16,439 nt of DNA. Origin: Flavobacteriia bacterium (GTDB taxonomy: Bacteria > Bacteroidota > Bacteroidia > Flavobacteriales_D > Crocinitomicaceae). The DNA lies in contig RFQF01000017.1 in assembly GCA_009925805.1 (NCBI GenBank), positions 1 to 16,439 of the forward strand. The letters run 5' to 3'. The number at the start of each line of letters is the position of its first letter. Position 1 is the first letter of the stretch. The position numbers were made by a program, and so were the translations under genes. The notes beneath the pieces are model-generated. The model was not told the origin of the DNA. It saw only the letters and a program-made list of their open reading frames with translations, and did not search any database. Shown here in pieces: positions 1-6,808 of the stretch.

Positions 1-215
1 TGATTTTAAGCAAAATGGAACGGGAAGCAATACGATGATATTTAATCACTCCCGTAATAATGCGCTGAAAAAGGGGCAATCAAGGTGAGGAAATAAATAT
101 CGAGGATTTCTTGAAGGACGAACACAAGGAAGAAAATACCGCTTAATTTTGCACCTCAGTAATCTTGAATTGAAAGATATTTAACTGCCGGTAACCGAAA
201 TACACCTTCCTGGAA
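1..215. other. left-edge stretch with no assignable gene
   Basis: I cannot assign a gene here. On the plus strand a frame open from position 2 to a TGA at 86-88 would give 28 C-terminal residues ending in NNALKKGQSR; it could be the tail of a gene that begins outside the window. On the minus strand a 27-codon frame (GTG at 125 to TAA at 42) encodes a hydrophobic peptide beginning VFVLQEILDIYFLTLIAP. Neither is long enough to name. A promoter-like TAATTTTG lies at 144-151 (+), but no open frame follows it. Confidence 0.4.
144..151 (+). promoter_or_regulatory. orphan TAATTTTG -7-like element
   Basis: This is a perfect match to the Bacteroidota -7 consensus TAnnTTTG, followed by GCACCTC. No TTG-type -33 element lies at the usual 17-23 bp spacing (the nearest TTG is about 30 bp upstream), and the next coding sequence is on the opposite strand. 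It may be a chance match in AT-rich sequence or the start of a short non-coding transcript. Confidence 0.2.
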
Positions 216-1022
216 TTAGAACCCTAATAAAAATCCTACATTCAGGTTGTAATAATAATCTTCAATGGGCAAAGGGCGATATCCGTCGTAGGAATGGTCG
301 TATTGAACTTGTACGGTAAAGTGCTTTGTAACGTGAAACGAAACGCGTAAATCAAGAATCCATCGGGGATTAATGAAGTTCTTAAACTTTTGATTCATAG
401 GAAACTGCACAAAAGAACTTGCCGCTAAATCAATTGCATCATTGAATTTTATAGAGGTTTTTAGCGAACTATTTAACCGAGGGAAATATCGTTCCACATT
501 ATTTAGACTATCCTTGATAAAACCAAAACCCGAGAGCGAGGGGTTCCATTTTTCGTATTCATAAAACGCGCCAATGCTAGCGTACAAGTCATCTTTTCGG
601 TTTTCCCAAAATCGAAACCTCAGGTTGCATCCACCAAGCGCCCTCCGCTGCAATCCCCAAACAGCATTCCACTGATATTGCATATAAAAATCCGGGTAGT
701 ACCTTCGGGTATCGTTATCCCTGTACCGCGTTTGAAAATAACCGTTGTTCTCCAATATATTCTTTCCGTTGAACGAAGCATCGGTGTTCGCCAAAAGGAT
801 CCAAACGGTGCGTTGTTTTTTTAGGAAAAAATCATTTTCAATTTGTGCGGCAAATTGCACCAAATTGCGCCGTTGCTTGTCCATGTTGAACCCAAAATTC
901 AACGATAATTTATTGCGCCTGAAAACGGTGTCATTGCTTTGCGTCCTATCTACATTCAACACCTGTGCCTGAATTCCTAGCAAACAAGTGACAAAAAAAA
1001 ATGTTAATCGATGTTTATTCAT
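216..1022 (-). CDS. predicted outer-membrane beta-barrel protein (DUF481-like)
   Basis: The 268-residue product starts with a clear Sec signal peptide (MNKHRLTFFFVTCLLGIQAQ; cleavage likely before the QVLN at about residues 20-23). The rest alternates short polar and aromatic strands typical of an outer-membrane barrel, for example YYPDFYMQYQWNAVWGLQ, LYASIGAFYEYEKW and FTVQVQYDHSYDGY, and it ends in Phe after a YNLNVGFLLGF strand, as many barrel proteins do. The overall pattern resembles DUF481-type proteins, which is a tentative family call. I chose the ATG at 1022 because GGAGGAGG lies just before it; an in-frame GTG at 1046 would add eight residues ahead of the signal peptide and is less likely. 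It diverges from the gene at 1217. The function is unknown. Confidence 0.72.
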   Translation of the reverse strand: MNKHRLTFFFVTCLLGIQAQVLNVDRTQSNDTVFRRNKLSLNFGFNMDKQRRNLVQFAAQIENDFFLKKQRTVWILLANTDASFNGKNILENNGYFQTRYRDNDTRRYYPDFYMQYQWNAVWGLQRRALGGCNLRFRFWENRKDDLYASIGAFYEYEKWNPSLSGFGFIKDSLNNVERYFPRLNSSLKTSIKFNDAIDLAASSFVQFPMNQKFKNFINPRWILDLRVSFHVTKHFTVQVQYDHSYDGYRPLPIEDYYYNLNVGFLLGF

Positions 1023-1072
1023 TACCTCCTCCAAATATTTTTTCACTAAAGAAACTAAAGAAAAGCGATAAA

Positions 1073-1089
1073 ATAGTAATCATTACTAT
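1073..1089. promoter_or_regulatory. 8-1-8 palindrome, candidate operator
   Basis: ATAGTAAT, one C, then ATTACTAT form a perfect inverted repeat in the region between the divergent starts at 1022 (-) and 1217 (+). It lies 51 bp upstream of the barrel gene start. The one-base centre is too tight for an RNA hairpin, so a binding site for a dimeric protein is the better reading. No regulator gene is visible nearby. Confidence 0.35.
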
Positions 1090-1185
1090 AAAAGCAGGAA
1101 TGAACACCAAAAGCAATTAAATTATTTAAAGGGTTAGGCTTCTAAGCTAATGCTCCACTGTTAAGGTTTATTTCCAAGTTTTTGC

Positions 1186-1193
1186 TACTTTCA
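1186..1193 (+). promoter_or_regulatory. weak -7-like element before the 162-residue gene
   Basis: TACTTTCA matches the first six positions of TAnnTTTG and misses the last two. It ends 23 nt before the ATG at 1217, the same distance as the better elements in this window (21-26 nt). No clear -33 element is seen. Confidence 0.25.
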
Positions 1194-1216
1194 CGCAAAT
1201 AAATGTTGAGTGCTTT

Positions 1217-1705
1217 ATGAGCAATAACCTCCCGAATACCCCGAAAAAAGTCGAATTGACGAAAATCGTAATATATTCAATCTTGGGATTGATGCTTGCT
1301 GCCTTAATTTTTTTCTTGGTGAAGTCCTTACTCGATCAAAAACGAAACACCGAAGAACAAGCCAAGTCCTTTAAAACCCAAATGAAAGAGCTTAAGTTTG
1401 AATTGAAGGCAGTAGAACAGCAGTACCATCGAATGACCCAAAAACGCGATTCGTTGCAAAATTGGGTGGATTATTACCATCCTATGCGCGCGATCATTTA
1501 CAACGCTAAGTTGCGCGACCGCGTATTGGAAGTTTCCAGCTTCAAACCCGGTGATGTCGCAAAATTTAAAGTGGATTCCACCAGCGCGGTCATCGTAGAA
1601 ATCAAAGTAGGAGGCAATGACCTCACGTATTACGTGAACTATTTAGTTAAAAATAGAAAAGGTCAACTCGTGGAAGTTTCTCCTTACGAATTGTTTAAGC
1701 CTTAA
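1217..1705 (+). CDS. single-pass membrane protein with coiled coil, unknown function
   Basis: I do not recognise this 162-residue protein. A short polar N terminus (MSNNLPNTPKKVELTK) leads into one membrane helix at about residues 17-38 (IVIYSILGLMLAALIFFLVK). A Lys/Glu/Gln-rich segment at about 42-85 has coiled-coil character, and the compact C-terminal half contains strand-like stretches such as SAVIVEIKVGGNDLTYYVNY. The topology is probably N-in with the C-terminal part in the periplasm. A five-codon frame (ATG 1203 to TGA 1218-1220) overlaps the start as ATGA. The gene converges with the bestrophin-like gene, leaving 13 bp between the stop codons. Confidence 0.75.
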   Translation: MSNNLPNTPKKVELTKIVIYSILGLMLAALIFFLVKSLLDQKRNTEEQAKSFKTQMKELKFELKAVEQQYHRMTQKRDSLQNWVDYYHPMRAIIYNAKLRDRVLEVSSFKPGDVAKFKVDSTSAVIVEIKVGGNDLTYYVNYLVKNRKGQLVEVSPYELFKP

Positions 1706-1716
1706 CGCTTATTTTT
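1696..1716 (+). terminator. weak hairpin with T tract
   Basis: TAAGC (1696-1700) and GCTTA (1707-1711) pair around a six-base loop, followed by TTTTT. The stem overlaps the end of the 162-residue gene. It is short and would work only in the plus direction. Confidence 0.3.
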
Positions 1717-1718
1717 CC

Positions 1719-2594
1719 TTAGGTTTTATTTATTTGATTCGTGGACGCAAGCAAAAGCGATACATTTTGCGCTATTCGCACGCAGATATCTTCCAAAGGC
1801 AAATCGTTTTCATCTCTCCCAAACGGGTCTTCAATTTCCTCGGCGAGGATTTCCATGGAAACCAAGGCATAAAATACAAAAGTGGAGATCAACACCGACC
1901 AATATTGAAACGGCTCTACAAAGGCAAGAGGCATAGTAATCACGTAAAGAAAAATGAATTTCTTAAAAAATAAACTATACGAAAGGGGAATAGGGGTTTT
2001 TTTAATGCGTTCGCAAGCTCCAAGACTGTCGATTAAATTGGCAAGTAATTTATTTAAATGCATCCACTGAGCCGGTTGAATCCGGTTTGCTATTAATAAT
2101 CGATGCACTTCAAATTGTAGCTCTTTGACGACAAGTAAAGGTTGATTATCTGTGGATGCTAATTCTTGAATTCCTTTTGTGTTTGTAATTTTCTCACCTC
2201 TTAAATGGCTTTTTAAACTCGCACTGAAAAATGTGATTAATTCCACAATTCTTTGGCGTTCGGTTTCCTTCAAATCTAAAGTTGAAAAGAGGATGGCCAA
2301 GTTTCTGGAATCATTGACCACGGATCCCCACATTTTTCGCCCTTCCCACCAACGGTCATAAGCGGTGTTCGTTCGAAAAACAAGCAATAAGGAAATAACG
2401 AAACCCAAAAGAGAATACACCGAAGTGAGGTTTTTCAGTATGGGTTTTGAACCAAAAAAATGCATTTCTAAAAACGTAATCAACGCGGTAAGGAGAGCAA
2501 TATAGATAAGTTCTTTCCAAAGAATACGAATCGTATCGCTTTTGTGAAGCGAGAATATGAAATGTACCCAATTCTTTGGATTGTAATTAATCAT
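1719..2594 (-). CDS. bestrophin-like (UPF0187 family) membrane channel protein
   Basis: The 291 residues match the bacterial bestrophin family (YneE type), pentameric inner-membrane ion channels; the ion conducted here is not known. The signature is plain: FRTNTAYDRWWEGRKMWG at residues 73-90 after the second hydrophobic segment, and EEIEDPFG...DLPLEDI from residue 252. Hydrophobic segments lie at about 28-45, 56-73, 210-228 and 230-250, fitting the family's four-helix core. The length is normal for bacterial members (about 280-310). The ATG at 2594 is the natural start. It lies 51 bp downstream of the T9SS-protein gene on the same strand and converges with the gene on its other side. Confidence 0.93.
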   Translation of the reverse strand: MINYNPKNWVHFIFSLHKSDTIRILWKELIYIALLTALITFLEMHFFGSKPILKNLTSVYSLLGFVISLLLVFRTNTAYDRWWEGRKMWGSVVNDSRNLAILFSTLDLKETERQRIVELITFFSASLKSHLRGEKITNTKGIQELASTDNQPLLVVKELQFEVHRLLIANRIQPAQWMHLNKLLANLIDSLGACERIKKTPIPLSYSLFFKKFIFLYVITMPLAFVEPFQYWSVLISTFVFYALVSMEILAEEIEDPFGRDENDLPLEDICVRIAQNVSLLLASTNQINKT

Positions 2595-2645
2595 TTAAAC
2601 AAGATTCAATATATTGGATTGAACAAATAAAAACGATTTCGATGC

Positions 2646-3680
2646 CTATTGTTTTATCCAATTGGATTTCCATGGACCCAGGTGCAGTACATAACTACCG
2701 GATGAAAAATCCCCCACATTCAATTGGAAAGTGGCGTTGGTCATGATTTCTTTTAGCACTATTTTTCCGCTTATATCTACTACGGTTAAGGTTTCTCCCA
2801 GGTATTTGGAATCGGCGGTAACGGTTAAGGTGGTTTGTGTCGGATTGGGGAATACGTTCATCGCTACCCCTACATTTTCCTCCATCCCCACCCCAATGCC
2901 CGGCAATTCCGTCCACTTAAAAATCTTAGGCATGCCCAACGTATCAAAGCTCATCTCCGCGATGGCCAATTTCCCGCCTTTTCCCACCCAAGAGTAGCTG
3001 TGCGTCGTATCCTTACTGCTGCTCACCAAGGTCCAGGTTGGTGGGAATAACGGCATGGCGAAAATGGAATCCGTTGCAATTTCGATCGTGTGAACACGCA
3101 ACACATCGTACGTTCCATGAGGGGTAGTAATTTTTCCCCAAGCATCCGTGGTGTCTTTCACCAAGGAACTGCGCTTGAACTTAATTTGACTGATCAACGG
3201 ATTGATTGCCTGCCCCGGCACCGTAACATTGATGCCATACGTATCGCTGAAACTGGAACCGTAGGTCCTTGGGAATTGATGCAACGTAAGATCGGGAGAA
3301 AACGCTGCGTTGATCACGCCCGTTCCTAACAAATCGCCGGAAAACCCTTGGGTTGAAAAGCTTTGAGCGGCATTTTTAAAATACAAATAATTCGTGTTGT
3401 CCGTGGTCATGGCCATGTTCGATGTGCCGAATTGATTTCCATTTGGGGTAGAGGCTACTGAAACCACACTTGTATTTTCCGAAATCACATAATTGCTCGT
3501 TGCGGTGAAATTCCATGTTTGGTTAGGACCGCTTCCTCCAGGGCCTTGCAACACGGTCATCGTGTCTGATTTCCTCGGAATATTATCGCCCACCGATGGC
3601 ATATCGTTTTGGTCTAGGGTGATTTGTGCAGACAAAGCGCCTGCAATAAGGCAGGCAACGAGCAGTAAAGCAGATTTCAT
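2646..3680 (-). CDS. secreted protein with T9SS type A C-terminal sorting domain
   Basis: The 344-residue product has an N-terminal signal peptide (MKSALLLVACLIAGALSA, cleavage before Gln19). A central region of about 255 residues, rich in Thr, Ser and Asn, shows no enzyme motif I recognise. The C-terminal domain at about 274-344 has the type A sorting pattern: MNVFPNPT, then LTVVDISGKIV, then SGSYVLHL and a Lys-containing tail. Such domains direct export through the type IX secretion system, usually with cleavage and surface attachment. The frame stays open upstream to 3857, but that part overlaps the heme synthase gene and precedes the signal peptide, so the ATG at 3680 is chosen. It starts 20 bp after the ctaA stop, so the two may be co-transcribed. 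The substrate or role is unknown. Confidence 0.85.
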   Translation of the reverse strand: MKSALLLVACLIAGALSAQITLDQNDMPSVGDNIPRKSDTMTVLQGPGGSGPNQTWNFTATSNYVISENTSVVSVASTPNGNQFGTSNMAMTTDNTNYLYFKNAAQSFSTQGFSGDLLGTGVINAAFSPDLTLHQFPRTYGSSFSDTYGINVTVPGQAINPLISQIKFKRSSLVKDTTDAWGKITTPHGTYDVLRVHTIEIATDSIFAMPLFPPTWTLVSSSKDTTHSYSWVGKGGKLAIAEMSFDTLGMPKIFKWTELPGIGVGMEENVGVAMNVFPNPTQTTLTVTADSKYLGETLTVVDISGKIVLKEIMTNATFQLNVGDFSSGSYVLHLGPWKSNWIKQ

Positions 3681-3700
3681 AACGATTTGTTTTTTCAAAT

Positions 3701-4708
3701 TTAAGCAATTTTTCGAAAGCGAAACACTCCCATACCCAGTAAAGCGAGCAACAGCACGGCAAACAATAAGTGCGCTGTTTGCACCAGTCCCGGCAAATCG
3801 AAATAGGCCAAAAGGACGCCCGCCGTCAGTTCGGTGCCAAGTATAAGAAAGGCCCATCGAATAATTGGAATTTTATGCGCTCGTTCGTTTCGCCAAGCCA
3901 AATAGGCAACAATAATTAACACCAACCAGCTAAAACTTCGGTGAATCAAGAACTCGATTCCAAAATAATCGCTCCAAGCTTCGCGGCCCAAGCCCTGCTT
4001 CGTCAAGACATCGATGTATTCCCGCACTTGGGTACCCAAAAACATTTGATAAAAGGTAATGCCGAATGCCGCCCACCACAGGTAAAAGGTAGCTTTATTG
4101 ACGCGAATGGGCGTGCCCTGTTTTGGGGAGATTCGATAAACAAGGTACAACTGAATCAGTAAGATAACCAAGGCTAAAAACAAATGCACGGTAATCGTCC
4201 AAGGCACCAAGTTCGTGGCCACTACGATCGAACCCAACCATGCTTCCACTGCGATGAGCACCAGATTAAGTGCGGAAAGTCCGAGCAGCCAGCGTTTTCG
4301 GTAGAAAAGGATGCTCCAAACAAAGCCCAACAGCATGAGATTGCCAGCCATAAATCCCAACAAACGGTTGATGTACTCGGTGTAGGTGCGGGCCGCATTG
4401 AAGGGCTCGTCTTGCAGCAAGGTGGGGTCTTTTTCGATCTTTTGGGCGTTTTCTTCCATGCCCAGTTTACGCAGAAAGGCACAGAATTTCACCGCTTTTT
4501 TGGCTCTTTTTTCTTGAAATATGGACAAGTAATTCGAGGGCAATTGGGATTCAGCGGTGGGAGGAATCCACTGTCCGAAGCACTTGGGCCAATCTGGACA
4601 TCCCATACCCGATCCCGTAATGCGCACCAAACTCCCAGCGCAAATGACCAAAAACAAGCTAATCAACGTGATCCATTGAAAGCGGAGGAAACGTTTTGAG
4701 AATTTCAC
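3701..4708 (-). CDS. ctaA: heme A synthase, CtaA/Cox15 family
   Basis: This 335-residue inner-membrane enzyme converts heme O to heme A for cytochrome oxidases. The first helix is followed by GSLVRITGSGMGCPDWPKC (residues 25-43), a family hallmark with a Cys pair in the first outer loop. Eight membrane helices form two related halves. Expected heme-ligand His residues are seen at 175 (TVHLFLAL), 256 (FLIHRSFSW) and 313 (TAHLLFAV), but the first site reads EYINR with Asn114. A charged insert of about 40 residues (about 67-106) precedes that site. I chose the GTG at 4708 because upstream codons look non-coding in character; a TAATTTTG element sits 3 nt before it, so the mRNA may have almost no leader. 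Other cytochrome oxidase genes are not in the window. Confidence 0.92.
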   Translation of the reverse strand: MKFSKRFLRFQWITLISLFLVICAGSLVRITGSGMGCPDWPKCFGQWIPPTAESQLPSNYLSIFQEKRAKKAVKFCAFLRKLGMEENAQKIEKDPTLLQDEPFNAARTYTEYINRLLGFMAGNLMLLGFVWSILFYRKRWLLGLSALNLVLIAVEAWLGSIVVATNLVPWTITVHLFLALVILLIQLYLVYRISPKQGTPIRVNKATFYLWWAAFGITFYQMFLGTQVREYIDVLTKQGLGREAWSDYFGIEFLIHRSFSWLVLIIVAYLAWRNERAHKIPIIRWAFLILGTELTAGVLLAYFDLPGLVQTAHLLFAVLLLALLGMGVFRFRKIA

Positions 4709-4711
4709 ATG

Positions 4712-4719
4712 CAAAATTA
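4712..4719 (-). promoter_or_regulatory. TAATTTTG -7-like element before ctaA
   Basis: A perfect TAnnTTTG match lies 3 nt upstream of the GTG start. A TTTG occurs 12 bp further upstream, which is shorter than the usual spacing. If the element is used, the transcript would begin at or near the start codon. Confidence 0.4.
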
Positions 4720-4844
4720 GTGCATTCAATGCAAAGTATCCTGACCTATCCTCAGGAACATTGAAAATACACGAAGCGAGGAAGCGCAATACGTAAAGAG
4801 AAATTCAGCAATACCGGTGAAAATCTTGTGGAGATGCTAAAGCA

Positions 4845-5279
4845 TTATTCCTTTGAATTAATACCTAGTTTTAACATAGCATAGGTGAATTTACAGTCGG
4901 CTGCTTTTTCAAGCGCTTTAAGGAGTTTTTGCTGAACCACGTCTTCTTTGTCTGCCGTGTATATATGGTCATATTTTTTTTCTAAACTAGAAATACACTT
5001 TTCTGTTTCTTTTCCCATGGATTCTAACGCTGTTGCGTCAGTCATTGCCTGCTCGGGGTTTTCGCTCATGGTAGCTTGAATCCCTACCATCATTTTTTCC
5101 TGATCTCCATTGGAATTAATGATAGCAGTCTTCATGGCAGGAGAAATGTTGGAGCTACTTTTATTGATACAAGCACACATATCCACAGCCAAGTTGTCAT
5201 AATCGTCACTGCTCGCCATATTACAAGCAAATAAAACAGTCATCAGTACCGCGAGGGTCAAAAAGAATACATTTTTCAT
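4845..5279 (-). CDS. small Cys-containing lipoprotein, unknown function
   Basis: The 144-residue product begins with a lipoprotein signal, MKNVFFLTLAVLMTVLFAC, giving a lipobox LFAC with Cys19 as the acylation site. The mature part is mostly helical and acidic. It has a CAC pair shortly after the start (VDMCACINK), a later Cys (EKCISSLEKK) and one near the end (ADCKFTYAML), which could form disulfides in the periplasm. I do not recognise a named family. I took the ATG at 5279; codons upstream do not extend the signal sensibly. A TATCTTCG element lies 21 nt before the start. It is flanked by tcdA upstream and ctaA downstream on the same strand. Confidence 0.8.
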   Translation of the reverse strand: MKNVFFLTLAVLMTVLFACNMASSDDYDNLAVDMCACINKSSSNISPAMKTAIINSNGDQEKMMVGIQATMSENPEQAMTDATALESMGKETEKCISSLEKKYDHIYTADKEDVVQQKLLKALEKAADCKFTYAMLKLGINSKE

Positions 5280-5300
5280 AGGGTAAAATTTAGGTTGACA

Positions 5301-5308
5301 CGAAGATA
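5301..5308 (-). promoter_or_regulatory. TATCTTCG -7-like element before the lipoprotein gene
   Basis: One mismatch from TAnnTTTG, 21 nt before the ATG at 5279. A TTTTG lies 10 bp upstream, closer than the usual -33 spacing, so the assignment rests on the -7 box and its distance from the start. Confidence 0.35.
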
Positions 5309-5374
5309 GGTAATTAAGCAAAAGGAGAACAGAAATTGGAAAAAAATACGTGGATTGCGCAGCAAGGAGATAAC

Positions 5375-6109
5375 CTATGGTTTTTTGGTTGGTTGACTCA
5401 AATACCGAATCACCTCCGCGGCACCGTGCAAGCCAAATAAGGCCGGCATGTAGCTGATGGTCCCGTAAAAAGATTTCTTGAAGTTCGTTCCATCGGTCAT
5501 TTTAAGCGATTTTTTGTCTTGCAATTCGGAAGAAAAAACGGCCTTAATTCCCCGCAGGGATGCACCATGCCGTTTGATGCGTTTTTTAATATGCGAACCC
5601 AGTTTGCAATTATGGGTATCGACCAAGTTTACCACTTTAACTGTGGAGGGATCAGATTTTCCCCCAGCGCCTAAATGGGTAATGACCTTGATTTTTAATT
5701 TTTTACACATTAAAAGCCACGCGAGCTTGGGCGATACCGAATCGATGCAGTCCATGACATAATCCGGTTGATAGGTGGTTAATAATTCCCAAACGCGCTC
5801 TGGAACTACGAATTCTTCCACAACGTTCAGGTTTACCTCAGGATTGATATCGCGAAGTCGTTCTGCGAGTACCACTGCTTTGTTGCGCCCCACCGTGGAA
5901 TCTAAGGCGGTAAGCTGGCGGTTTTTATTCGTGGGGTCGAAGACGTCTCCATCAATGAGGGTAATCGTTCCAATTCCTGCCCTGGCAATGAATTCCCCTG
6001 CAAAAGAACCTATTCCGCCAAGTCCCACAATCATCACGTGCGATTGCGACAGTTTTTCGAGTTTTTCGGCCCCGATCAACAACTCAGAACGCTCTAACCA
6101 ATGGCTCAT
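5375..6109 (-). CDS. tcdA: tRNA threonylcarbamoyladenosine dehydratase (ThiF/E1 family)
   Basis: This 244-residue protein belongs to the E1-like ThiF superfamily and matches the TcdA (CsdL) branch, which uses ATP to cyclise t6A at tRNA position 37 to ct6A. The nucleotide-binding loop is GLGGIG (residues 29-34). It is followed by DGDVFDPTNKNRQ (53-65), whose Asp, Asn, Arg and Gln residues are the family's ATP and Mg site, and by MDCIDSVSPK (119-128). The C-terminal part has GTISYMPALFGLHGAAEVIRYL. The length is close to the usual 240-270. The start ATG overlaps the stop of the tatD-like gene by 4 bp (ATGA at 6109-6106), so the two are translationally coupled. No csdA/csdE partner genes are visible here. 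Confidence 0.92.
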   Translation of the reverse strand: MSHWLERSELLIGAEKLEKLSQSHVMIVGLGGIGSFAGEFIARAGIGTITLIDGDVFDPTNKNRQLTALDSTVGRNKAVVLAERLRDINPEVNLNVVEEFVVPERVWELLTTYQPDYVMDCIDSVSPKLAWLLMCKKLKIKVITHLGAGGKSDPSTVKVVNLVDTHNCKLGSHIKKRIKRHGASLRGIKAVFSSELQDKKSLKMTDGTNFKKSFYGTISYMPALFGLHGAAEVIRYLSQPTKKP

Positions 6110-6720
6110 GGGCCAAAAATAGAAAGAAAATTTTGTTCAATCATGGGAATAAGCTCCTCCATGGTACGCCCAGTAGCCAAACAAAAATTATTATAAACGG
6201 CTTCAATGCTTTCCAGTTCGTCGTCGGTCTCGAAAAGCAAACGATTCAAAGGAATTGTTGCAAGTAAGGGAAGAAGTTGAGGATTCCTCAGGGCTGCAGG
6301 ACCGATACTTACATGGATGGCTGTCGCAAGAAGTCGAGGCAATTGTTTTGGGGCATTAAAGCCATGGATCACCCAAGGGGTGCGGTAGTGGCTTGCATAG
6401 AGTGCGAAAAATTCGTCCCAAGCGCGGACCAGGTGAAAGATGACTGGTTTTTGCAGTTCATTTGCAAATTGGAGCTGGGCTATTAGAACCGCTAGTTGAA
6501 GTTCGAGGTTCGGCCCTTGGAGGCGATCCAAGCCCACTTCCCCTAAGGCAACGCAGTTTGGTTGGTGCAATGCATGTTGTATTTCTTCCAAATTCGCTTG
6601 GTCGGCAAGCCAAGGATGCACACCGAATGAGTGTTTTTGAGAAGGGGATATTTGACTTGCTTGCAGCACGGAAATTTCAATCGGACGGAAATGGTGGGTG
6701 TGAGCATTGTAAAAGCGCAT
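6106..6720 (-). CDS. TatD-family metal-dependent hydrolase (short form)
   Basis: The 204-residue product is a compact TatD-type hydrolase, a TIM-barrel metalloenzyme family with DNase activity in several members. Metal-site motifs are visible: HTHH (His7, His9), GEVGLD with Glu61, KPVIFHLVRAWDE with His96, WVIHGF with His119, and FETDDE with Asp166. GVHPW (33-37) is also typical. It is shorter than TatD itself (about 260) and fits the short subgroup common in Bacteroidota, whose substrate is not established, so I give no symbol. A TAAATTTG element with an upstream TTTG precedes it. It is the first gene of a pair with tcdA (4-bp overlap) and diverges from the peptide-transporter pseudogene. 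Confidence 0.87.
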   Translation of the reverse strand: MRFYNAHTHHFRPIEISVLQASQISPSQKHSFGVHPWLADQANLEEIQHALHQPNCVALGEVGLDRLQGPNLELQLAVLIAQLQFANELQKPVIFHLVRAWDEFFALYASHYRTPWVIHGFNAPKQLPRLLATAIHVSIGPAALRNPQLLPLLATIPLNRLLFETDDELESIEAVYNNFCLATGRTMEELIPMIEQNFLSIFGP

Positions 6721-6727
6721 GTGAAAA

Positions 6728-6735
6728 CAAATTTA
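6728..6735 (-). promoter_or_regulatory. TAAATTTG -7 element before the tatD-like gene
   Basis: A perfect TAnnTTTG match, 7 nt from the ATG at 6720, with a TTTG 22 bp upstream as a candidate -33 element. It is the best two-part match in the window. It lies opposite a divergent element at 6777-6784. Confidence 0.5.
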
Positions 6736-6776
6736 AGGCCTTGTTAAGAAAAGTTTTCAAATGTGGTGGATTTTTG

Positions 6777-6784
6777 TATATTCG
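6777..6784 (+). promoter_or_regulatory. TATATTCG -7-like element before the peptide transporter
   Basis: One mismatch from TAnnTTTG and 24 nt before the ATG at 6809, matching the spacing seen before other genes in the window. A GTTTTC lies 18 bp upstream as a poor -33 candidate. Confidence 0.35.
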
Positions 6785-6808
6785 GCGACAATTAAATCGA
6801 AGTTAATA

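Noticed and set aside
2605..2623. Inverted repeat TTCAAT / ATTGAA between the T9SS-protein gene and the bestrophin gene
   Set aside because: The stem is six AT-rich base pairs with a seven-base loop and no T tract after it, so it is too weak to call a terminator or operator.
2706..2880. Unusual C-terminal end of the T9SS sorting domain
   Set aside because: The tail GPWKSNWIKQ looked odd at first, but a short Lys-containing end after SGSYVLHL is within the normal range for type A domains.
3681..3857. N-terminal extension of the T9SS-sorted protein
   Set aside because: The extra 59 codons overlap the ctaA coding end and come before a complete signal peptide, so the true start is at 3680.
4184..4699. 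A 171-codon plus-strand open frame antisense to ctaA
   Set aside because: It lies wholly opposite a well-supported gene, its translation is rich in His, Gln and Arg as antisense frames often are, and it has no recognisable motif.
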